Below, piece after piece: positions 1 through 5,333 of a stretch of DNA of 16,001 bases (position 1 is the first letter of the stretch; every line of letters starts with the position of its first letter). The position numbers were made by a program, and so were the translations under genes. Source of the stretch: Caldilineaceae bacterium. GTDB taxonomy: Bacteria > Chloroflexota > Anaerolineae > Caldilineales > Caldilineaceae. The DNA lies in the NCBI GenBank assembly GCA_028819675.1, contig JAPPKT010000180.1, forward strand, positions 1-16,001. Direction: 5' to 3'. The notes under the pieces were generated by a model. That model saw only the letters and a program-made list of their open reading frames with translations, ran no database searches and was not told the origin of the DNA.

Positions 1-325
1 ACTGACGCGCTTCGTCGTGGGCCCGCGAATAGAGCCACTGCACCTGTGACATGCCGATGACGAGGTCGGCGGCTTTCCAAGCATCACGAATGTAGGCTGA
101 AGAGATTTCAGGAAGGGTGGACGGTACGGTCATCTGAATGACTTCGGCGCCGATTTCCTGCCCAGCTGCCATGAATGCGGCAGGGTATGTAGGGTTGAAT
201 CGGGTGTCGGTGAAGAGCAGAAGCGTCTCATCGGAAGTGAGCTTGCACCCTTCCAATACGTCACGGAACAGACCAACTATCTCTGTGGCAGCGTGGTAGG
301 ATACTGCGAAATCCTGCATACGCAT
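1..325 (-). CDS. NicX-like / M29-fold protein, N-terminal part (cut by window edge)
   Basis: The first 108 codons of a gene running off the left end. The N-terminal domain can be aligned by eye with the paralogue at 1547-2551: both have a VGLF segment near the start, an LLLFTDTRF / ILAFTDAQF strand, a YPAAFMAA / YPGAMMAA helix, GAEV, and DAWKAADLVIGM followed by QWLYSRAH. It therefore belongs to the family that includes 2,5-dihydroxypyridine 5,6-dioxygenase (NicX) and is structurally related to M29 aminopeptidases. The metal-binding residues of that family lie in the C-terminal half, outside the window, so activity cannot be judged. The ATG at 323-325 is preceded by GAGGAG with 7 bases between, which supports this start over the in-frame ATG two codons later. 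It is the third and last visible gene of a leftward tandem set, 72 bp after the second. A role in ring cleavage or peptide hydrolysis is not proved. Confidence 0.75.
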   Translation of the reverse strand, partial: MRMQDFAVSYHAATEIVGLFRDVLEGCKLTSDETLLLFTDTRFNPTYPAAFMAAGQEIGAEVIQMTVPSTLPEISSAYIRDAWKAADLVIGMSQVQWLYSRAHDEARQ

Positions 326-361
326 GGATTGACTCCTCTGTGGCTACTTTCTCGTCGGACA

Positions 362-377
362 GCCGCCCTGAGGCGGC
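362..377 (-). repeat. Intercistronic hairpin between NicX-like genes 2 and 1
   Basis: A perfect inverted repeat: GCCGCC (362-367), loop CTGA, GGCGGC (372-377). It lies in the 72-bp gap between the stop of the middle paralogue and the Shine-Dalgarno site of the next gene. No T-run follows on the minus strand, so it is not a classic intrinsic terminator. It may modulate mRNA stability or partial termination inside the operon (inference). Confidence 0.5.
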
Positions 378-397
378 CCGGTATCCGATATTCCTGT

Positions 398-1486
398 TTA
401 CTTCAGTTCGTCCGGGACGATGTCCCCGGCTTTCACAATCAGCTCGCCATCGAGATAGAGGTCGTGGCGCAGCAGGCAACCGCCGGCGTGCGACGGCATG
501 GGCCAAGCGATGGACGGGCGATTCTGGCCATGGAGGCCGTTGTAGGGAGCGAGTGTGGAAAAGATGTTCATGCCGAGGTGGAGCATGATACAGCCGTAGT
601 AGCTCTCCCACTCAGCGGTGTTCCAGCCGGGGCCGCCCCAGGCGGCACTTTCATGCGTGCCCCAACCGATGTGGGCGATTCGGTAGAATTCGGGGCGTTT
701 GAGCCCGGCAAGGTAACTCTCGAAGCGACGTGCTACCCAACCGCCCTCGATGCGGACGATTTTGCCATTCTCGAAGTGGGTAACGACCTGCTCCGGGAGC
801 AGGTCGCTGTAAGAACCGAGCAGTTCGCCGAGTGAGTCTTCGGCGTCCCAGACCACCTTCCCATTGGCAGAGTCTTCAACGGGCGCGGTGGCGACCAGGC
901 CGAAGCCGAAGTTGTCCCAGCGGCCCGGCTCGTCGACGATGCCTACCTGGCAATGGCCGATGCGGCCGTCAACGCTCAGGGTCAGGTCGGTGCCGGCCTC
1001 GGAGGTGACGCGCAGGGTCTTGGCCTCCTGCATGCGGACGGCGCCGGCGCGGGTGCGGTCGATCATGGGTTGGGTCGGGAACAGTTTGCGGAGGAGTGTT
1101 TCGGAGCCGCCGACGGAGCAGTCCCACCAGCGCGTTCCGCTCATGATGATCTCTTCGAAGACGGGCGTGTACATGCCGATGTCGGCTACGGCGCCTTTGG
1201 CTGTGGTCGGCCTGACGACGACGTCGGCCGACTTGAGAATGTCGGCAACAAAGGAGCCGTCCTGCACGGGGTTGGCGAAATTGGTCCCATTGGTCCGCCC
1301 GGACATGATGACGCGAACCCAATCTGCGCCGAGGATGTCAAGGGCGTCGCTGTAGGCGCGCATGGCGCGTTCGTCGTACACGTGCGCGCTCAAGAGGGCG
1401 GCGCGCGTGCCGTCACTGATTTTGCTCAACGCCAACGCTTCGGCGAGTAACTCGGCAAAGCTATTTGTATGTTGTGAAGTCGTCAT
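398..1486 (-). CDS. NicX-like / M29-fold metalloprotein with altered metal site
   Basis: A 362-residue member of the 2,5-dihydroxypyridine dioxygenase / M29 aminopeptidase-like family and a paralogue of its upstream neighbour. Shared blocks include RVTSEAGTDLTL, DGRIGHCQVG, DEPGRWDN, GLVATAPVEDSA, IAHIGWGTH and LYLDGELIV. In NicX the iron is held by two His and one Asp, the last two in an HxD motif. Here the first His (H272, in AHIGWG) and the second (H333) are present, but the Asp position is Gly (G335; motif HAG instead of HID). The spacing from that His to YLDGE equals the neighbour's, so this is a substitution and not a misalignment. The enzyme may bind metal differently, have another activity, or be inactive. 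An upstream GTG at 1508-1510 is possible, but it sits inside a hairpin; the ATG at 1484-1486 has GGAGG 9 bases upstream and is preferred. Cytoplasmic; no signal peptide or membrane segment is seen. Confidence 0.8.
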   Translation of the reverse strand: MTTSQHTNSFAELLAEALALSKISDGTRAALLSAHVYDERAMRAYSDALDILGADWVRVIMSGRTNGTNFANPVQDGSFVADILKSADVVVRPTTAKGAVADIGMYTPVFEEIIMSGTRWWDCSVGGSETLLRKLFPTQPMIDRTRAGAVRMQEAKTLRVTSEAGTDLTLSVDGRIGHCQVGIVDEPGRWDNFGFGLVATAPVEDSANGKVVWDAEDSLGELLGSYSDLLPEQVVTHFENGKIVRIEGGWVARRFESYLAGLKRPEFYRIAHIGWGTHESAAWGGPGWNTAEWESYYGCIMLHLGMNIFSTLAPYNGLHGQNRPSIAWPMPSHAGGCLLRHDLYLDGELIVKAGDIVPDELK

Positions 1487-1495
1487 GCTTTGGAT

Positions 1496-1500
1496 CCTCC
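1496..1500 (-). promoter_or_regulatory. Shine-Dalgarno site of the middle NicX-like gene
   Basis: GGAGG on the minus strand, 9 bases before the ATG at 1484-1486. It decides between this start and an in-frame GTG 24 bases upstream (1508-1510), which has no comparable site and is buried in the hairpin at 1506-1523. Confidence 0.7.
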
Positions 1501-1505
1501 ATTGG

Positions 1506-1523
1506 AGCACTGGCCGCAGTGCT
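1506..1523 (-). repeat. Intercistronic hairpin between NicX-like genes 3 and 2
   Basis: A perfect 7-bp stem: AGCACTG (1506-1512), loop GCCG, CAGTGCT (1517-1523). It ends 5 bases before the Shine-Dalgarno site of the following gene. No T-run follows. A hairpin this close to a ribosome binding site could tune translation or mark an mRNA processing point (inference). Confidence 0.55.
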
Positions 1524-1546
1524 GGCGTTGGGATTGCAGATAGATT

Positions 1547-2551
1547 TTACCGCAGGTATTCGGGTACGATCTCCTCATCTTCATTGACGATTAACTCGCC
1601 GTCCAGGTAGAGGTTTTTGTGGCGGCAGCAGAGGTCGATGTGTGCCCTGGTGTAGTTGGTGCCGCCGAGGCCGGAGTGTTCGTGGGCGGCGTTAAAGATG
1701 TTGCGGCCAGGGGAGACCATGACAGTGCCGTAAAGACTCTCAGAGTCCATGCCGACCACGTTCCAGAGGGCTCTGTGCTCGGTTCCCCAGCCGGCGTGGG
1801 CGAAGCGGAATGCGTCCGGGTCGTCGAATGAGCTGAGGTAGTCGCGCAGGAGCTGAGCATCGAGACCGCCTTCGATACTGGTGATGAGGCCGGCTTCGAG
1901 GGTCATGCGGATTTCAGAGACTGTGTGTCTGCGTTGCTGGAGTATCACGTCGCCGGCGCGGACGATGTAGGTGCCTTGGGCGGTGTCTTCGAGGGGGCCA
2001 GTGGCCACGAGTCCAGCCGGCCAGTGGTCCCAGCGACCGGGCTGGTCGGCGAGCCCAACCTGAGCGTGGCCCTTGCGGCCGTCTTTGCGGAGGGTGAAGT
2101 CGGAGCCGGCGGAGTCGGTGACGCGTATTTCGCTGGCTTCGGCCATGCGTTTGGCGCCGGCGTAGGTGCGTCTGATGACGTCCTCGTTGGGGAACATGCG
2201 CTTGAGGTTGGCGACCGGCTCGTGGACCATGAGCGTGCGCGTGCCGGAGGCGAGGGCTTCGTTGTGGGCGTCTGTGTAGAGCCAGGGAATTGAGGTCATG
2301 GCGACGACCATGTCTGCGGATTTCCAGGCGTCAAGTACAAGCTGGGCCGAGATTTCAGCGTCGGAGGGGGCGGTGATTGTAAATACCTCCGCGCCCAAAG
2401 AAGTGGCCGCGGCCATCATTGCACCTGGGTACTCCGGAAAGGCGAATTGGGCGTCAGTGAAGGCAAGAATCACTTCGCCTTTCTTTACGTTACACAGGCG
2501 AAGATGCTCAGTAAACAGGCCAACAAGATCGGTGCCCTTCATTCCAGTCAC
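1547..2551 (-). CDS. NicX-like 2,5-dihydroxypyridine dioxygenase / M29-fold metalloprotein
   Basis: A 334-residue protein, first gene of the leftward set of three paralogues. NicX opens the ring of 2,5-dihydroxypyridine with O2 in nicotinate/nicotine breakdown. Its fold is close to that of M29 aminopeptidases, and related proteins are often annotated with either name. The NicX-type iron ligands can be placed: H252 in FAHAGWGT, and H304 and D306 in AHIDLCC. The 52-residue spacing between the two His nearly equals that recalled for Pseudomonas NicX (H265/H318/D320). LYLDGELIV follows at 314-322. The N-terminal domain has FTDAQF and DAWKSADMVVAM, matching the partial gene at the left edge. The GTG at 2549-2551 has AAGGA 6 bases upstream; an in-frame ATG at 2540-2542 with GAGG 8 bases upstream is a real alternative. 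No maleamate amidase, hydroxylase or other nicotinate gene is near, so the substrate is unknown. The family call is firm and the reaction is not. Confidence 0.8.
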   Translation of the reverse strand: MTGMKGTDLVGLFTEHLRLCNVKKGEVILAFTDAQFAFPEYPGAMMAAATSLGAEVFTITAPSDAEISAQLVLDAWKSADMVVAMTSIPWLYTDAHNEALASGTRTLMVHEPVANLKRMFPNEDVIRRTYAGAKRMAEASEIRVTDSAGSDFTLRKDGRKGHAQVGLADQPGRWDHWPAGLVATGPLEDTAQGTYIVRAGDVILQQRRHTVSEIRMTLEAGLITSIEGGLDAQLLRDYLSSFDDPDAFRFAHAGWGTEHRALWNVVGMDSESLYGTVMVSPGRNIFNAAHEHSGLGGTNYTRAHIDLCCRHKNLYLDGELIVNEDEEIVPEYLR

Positions 2552-2619
2552 CTCAGTTCCTTTCGGGGCGCGGTTGGGCGCCCTGGTACGATTCGGATGG
2601 TATGAATACTGTGGTCGCG

Positions 2620-2663
2620 ATTATAAGTGCACGACCCTTTTTCATCGACGAACGGTTTTTTTT
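2620..2663 (-). promoter_or_regulatory. Candidate sigma-70-type promoter of the NicX-like operon
   Basis: On the minus strand a perfect -10 TATAAT (2620-2625) lies 17 bp from a weak -35 TCGATG (2643-2648). A run of eight A (2656-2663) follows at about -43 to -50, the place of an UP element. The predicted start near 2613 leaves a leader of about 60 bases before the GTG at 2551. Confidence 0.5.
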
Positions 2664-3042
2664 ACGCGTGGTTCAATGTGAAGAATCGGCTTACGCTGAA
2701 AGTTGACGGCCAGCCAAGATGGACAGCCGTAAGCTGTTTGCTACCGGTTCGTGCTCAGGGCGCAGGTTGGGAAGAGTCGACTTTTCAGGCTTAGCCAGGT
2801 GTTCGAAACCGGGCATCTGCTCAGTTTGCGCGCTGCCGTCCTGGCGTGACATTGCCTGAGTCGGGAGGTCAGTTTTGGATATTGGGTACGATTTTAGCGA
2901 TAAAACGCCTTCTGTCAAATGCGAAACTTGCACGTTCGGACGCTGAAGCCACTACTCTCCTTTGGTTATTCTTGCTCCCTTCCCTTTGGCCCGGTTGCCC
3001 GCATCCAGTCGGTGTTGCTACCGATAACAGTCAGAGCAAGCG

Positions 3043-3054
3043 CAGACCGGTCTG
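3043..3054. promoter_or_regulatory. 12-bp perfect palindrome, possible operator
   Basis: CAGACCGGTCTG is its own reverse complement. It lies about 120 bp before the dehydrogenase start, directly ahead of a TGTTAT that could serve as a weak -10. A dimeric repressor or activator site is plausible (inference). No regulator gene is in the window. Confidence 0.35.
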
Positions 3055-3129
3055 TGTTATCATTCAGGCTGACTACCTGCTCAAGCCCAAAAAGCCATGA
3101 AACCAGGTTCGATTGGGGCCCATGAGATG

Positions 3130-3147
3130 GAGCTTGGGAAGAAGCTC
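3130..3147 (+). repeat. Small hairpin in the 5' leader of the dehydrogenase gene
   Basis: GAGCTT (3130-3135), loop GGGAAG, AAGCTC (3142-3147): a 6-bp perfect stem that ends 17 bases before the Shine-Dalgarno site. It is too small to call a riboswitch. The role is unknown. Confidence 0.3.
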
Positions 3148-3176
3148 AGAGCCTCACTCCAATAGAGGAGCAGCCA

Positions 3177-4214
3177 ATGTCCAGTAAACCGACCGTTCTT
3201 CTCGATCCCTTCTTCCGGAGGATGGACGAGATATTCTCGGAATCGGATCTTCGGCGCCTGCCCGAAATCGTTGACGTCGTCTGGGGCAGGTCGGAGTCAA
3301 TGCCCTTGGAGGATGCTGTTGAAGCGGTAAAGGAGGCGGAGGCGGTCGTCTGTTCCAGCTGGCGGTACGGAGATGTATTGTACGAGGCGGTCAATTTAAA
3401 GGCCATTTTGACCGTTTCCGGCGCGTTTCCTTTGGACCTGGACTACGGTTATTGCTTCGCCAACGGGATCCGGGTGCTGTCGGCGGCGCCGGCCTTTGGC
3501 CGCCAGGTGGCGGAGATGGCGCTGGGGATGGCGATCGCTTGCGCGAGGGGGATTGTGGATGGCCACCAAGCGATGCAGGATGGCACAGAGACCTATTCGA
3601 AGGCGGGGAATGTCGGCAACTTCAATCTCTACGGCAAGCAGGTAGGGTTGATCGGGTATGGGGGACTGGCTCGATGCCTGCATCCTCTGCTCAAACCGTT
3701 TGGCTGCGGCATTACGGCATATGACGCCTGGCTGGGAGAACGTTATCTGCGGCGCCAGGGCGTATCGCCTCAGCCCTTGGAAGAGTTGATGGAGACATCG
3801 CAGTTCATCTTCGTGCTGGCGGTCCCGTCAGACGAGAATCGCGCCCTGCTGGATCGTGCTCTGTTGGAACGTATCCGGCCGGACGCGGCGCTAATACTTG
3901 TGAGCCGCGCTCATCTTGTCGATTTTGATGCGTTGACCGACCTGCTGCATGCGGGCCGTTTTCGCGCGGCGATTGACGTCTTCCCGCAGGAGCCACTAGA
4001 CCCTGCGCATCCGATTCGCAACGCGCCGAATGTTGTGCTTTCAGCGCACCGCGCGGGCAGCGTAAAGGAGGCACATTGGGAGATCGGGGAGATGGTGCTG
4101 GATGATCTGGAGGCCATCGGCAAAGGCTTGCCGCCGCAACAAATGCAGAGGGCGGAGCCGGAACTGGCACTGAGGTATGCAAGCACGCGAGTCAGGGGAC
4201 ACAGATCGAGTTAG
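3177..4214 (+). CDS. D-isomer-specific 2-hydroxyacid dehydrogenase family protein
   Basis: A 345-residue NAD-dependent oxidoreductase of the family that interconverts 2-keto acids and D-2-hydroxy acids (D-lactate, glycerate, phosphoglycerate types). The Rossmann motif GYGGLA is at 160-165, and an acidic residue at the end of the second strand (D183, in AYDAW) favours NAD over NADP. The catalytic triad is intact: R244 in SRAHLVD, E272 in DVFPQEPL, H291 in SAHRAG. The usual N-T/S-x-R-G before the Arg reads LVSRAH, and the usual PHIAG reads AHRAG, so this is a divergent subgroup with unknown substrate. The ATG has GAGGAG 6 bases upstream. The gene stands alone on the plus strand, divergent from the NicX-like set and convergent with the Gfo/Idh/MocA gene. 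Reduction of keto acids from either neighbouring pathway would fit but is not shown. No signal peptide; cytoplasmic. Confidence 0.9.
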   Translation: MSSKPTVLLDPFFRRMDEIFSESDLRRLPEIVDVVWGRSESMPLEDAVEAVKEAEAVVCSSWRYGDVLYEAVNLKAILTVSGAFPLDLDYGYCFANGIRVLSAAPAFGRQVAEMALGMAIACARGIVDGHQAMQDGTETYSKAGNVGNFNLYGKQVGLIGYGGLARCLHPLLKPFGCGITAYDAWLGERYLRRQGVSPQPLEELMETSQFIFVLAVPSDENRALLDRALLERIRPDAALILVSRAHLVDFDALTDLLHAGRFRAAIDVFPQEPLDPAHPIRNAPNVVLSAHRAGSVKEAHWEIGEMVLDDLEAIGKGLPPQQMQRAEPELALRYASTRVRGHRSS

Positions 4215-4225
4215 CTCCGTGAAAG

Positions 4226-4249
4226 GGACCGACATCAGTGCGCCGGTCC
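4226..4249. terminator. Inverted repeat between convergent genes
   Basis: GGACCG (4226-4231) and CGGTCC (4244-4249) form a 6-bp stem with a 12-base loop in the 39-bp gap between two convergent stop codons. The position suits a shared two-way terminator. No T-run follows on either strand, so the call is weak. Confidence 0.3.
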
Positions 4250-4253
4250 GCGG

Positions 4254-5288
4254 CTAAACGTTCAGAGTAAGTCTCAGAGCTTGGATTAGCCCTGGCTGGA
4301 GATCACTGGCCAGGGTTTCTTCGCGCCGGTTGAGCCCGCTCATGTAGGCCTTGAGCAGGATGTGAAAGTCAAGCAGGGCTGCGTCGAGGTTGAGGGGATG
4401 ACTCCGGCTGTCGTCTTCGAGCCAGTCGAAGGCGGCTTCGGTCATGGCGGCCTGGCCGAGGATGTCTTCGTCAGGGTAGTTGTGGCTGCCGCGTTCGTGC
4501 TTGCCGCGGATGGCGGTCTCCCAGCCCCACATGCTCCAGTGGACGTAGCCGTCGGTGCCGTAGACGGTGACTTGCTTGTGGACGTTGACGCGCTGATCCC
4601 CGGCCAAAACATAGGGGCCGTTGAGGCCGCAGCGCAGGAGTGTGCTCGCGCCGTCGCGGTAGCGAATCGTCGCCAAGGTTGCGTCGGGTGCGTAGTGTTG
4701 TTTGCGGCCCTCCTGCAGGCCGTTTCCGCCGGAGATCTGGGCAAAGATGCTGGCCGGTTCTCCCTGGGGATGAAAAGCGGCTACCGACTGCAGTGCGTGC
4801 GTGCCCTGATAGGCCATGTTCATGCGGGCGCTGGCGTCGATGAGGCGGACGTCGCCGACGGCGCCGTCAGAGACCAAGGCTTGCAAATGGCTTCGGCGGG
4901 GGTGGAAATGGAGCTGGTGGTTGATGGCGACTTTGACTTTGGCGGAATCGGCGAACTTACGGATCGCCAGGTAGTCTTCGGCCTGAATGGCGAGGGGCTT
5001 TTCGATGATGAGGGCACCGACGCCGGCGGCTTCGGCGGCTTGCAATACTTCGAGACGGACGTCGGGCGGGGTGTTGACGTGGACGAGGTCGGGTTTTTCG
5101 CGTTGGAACATTTCGCGGTAGTCGGTGTAGCGTACGTCGACTTTCCAGCGCTGGCCGAAGGCGTCAAGGTTAGCGCGGTTGCGGGTGGCGATGCAGGCGA
5201 GTGTTCCGCGGGGGATGTGGGCGTAGGCGTCGGCGTGGCCGTTGGCGCGTCCGCCGCTTACGCCGATGATGGCGCATTTGTAGGTCAT
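4254..5288 (-). CDS. Gfo/Idh/MocA family oxidoreductase
   Basis: A 344-residue NAD(P)-dependent dehydrogenase of the family that includes glucose-fructose oxidoreductase and inositol dehydrogenase. The N-terminal Rossmann fold starts CAIIGVSGGRANGH (5-18), a variant of the Gly-rich loop in which G9, G12, G13 and G17 are the glycines. The family hallmark EKP is at 96-98 (IIEKPLA) and is followed by the helix AEDYLAIRKFA. The C-terminal half (from about residue 125, NHQLHFHPRR) is the alpha/beta substrate domain and is rich in His, Gly and aromatic residues. Such enzymes usually oxidise or reduce sugars, inositols or sugar acids; the substrate cannot be read here. The gene starts 45 bp after the end of recQ on the same strand and could be read through from it. 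Only a poor Shine-Dalgarno match (AAGGA, 13 bases away) precedes the ATG at 5286-5288. Cytoplasmic; no Tat signal, unlike some family members. Confidence 0.9.
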   Translation of the reverse strand: MTYKCAIIGVSGGRANGHADAYAHIPRGTLACIATRNRANLDAFGQRWKVDVRYTDYREMFQREKPDLVHVNTPPDVRLEVLQAAEAAGVGALIIEKPLAIQAEDYLAIRKFADSAKVKVAINHQLHFHPRRSHLQALVSDGAVGDVRLIDASARMNMAYQGTHALQSVAAFHPQGEPASIFAQISGGNGLQEGRKQHYAPDATLATIRYRDGASTLLRCGLNGPYVLAGDQRVNVHKQVTVYGTDGYVHWSMWGWETAIRGKHERGSHNYPDEDILGQAAMTEAAFDWLEDDSRSHPLNLDAALLDFHILLKAYMSGLNRREETLASDLQPGLIQALRLTLNV

Positions 5289-5333
5289 GGTTGATTGGTT
5301 TTCCTTGTACGAAAGAGAATAATCTTCATTCCT

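Larger units (their letters stand above)
2552..3176. other. 625-bp gene-poor divergent intergenic region
   Basis: It separates the leftward NicX-like set from the rightward dehydrogenase. Short open frames exist on both strands (80-84 codons at most), but none has a convincing start site, conserved motif or neighbour-like composition. It holds a candidate promoter for the leftward set (2620-2663), a 12-bp perfect palindrome (3043-3054), and a small hairpin in the leader of the dehydrogenase (3130-3147). The stretch 2700-3000 contains nothing I recognise and could be a decayed gene or a regulatory or small-RNA locus. Confidence 0.6.

Noticed and set aside
2691..2933. 80-codon minus-strand frame in the large intergenic region
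   Set aside because: No conserved motif and no convincing ribosome site. Kept only as a remote possibility of a decayed gene.
2846..3100. 84-codon plus-strand frame in the large intergenic region
   Set aside because: Hydrophobic middle followed by a random-looking tail, no Shine-Dalgarno site, and it overlaps the palindrome at 3043-3054.
4362..5294. Long open frame (310 codons) on the plus strand opposite the Gfo/Idh/MocA gene
   Set aside because: It is exactly antisense to a gene with clear family motifs; the product is a Val/Gly/Ala/Asp-rich string without domains, as expected for a shadow frame in GC-rich DNA.
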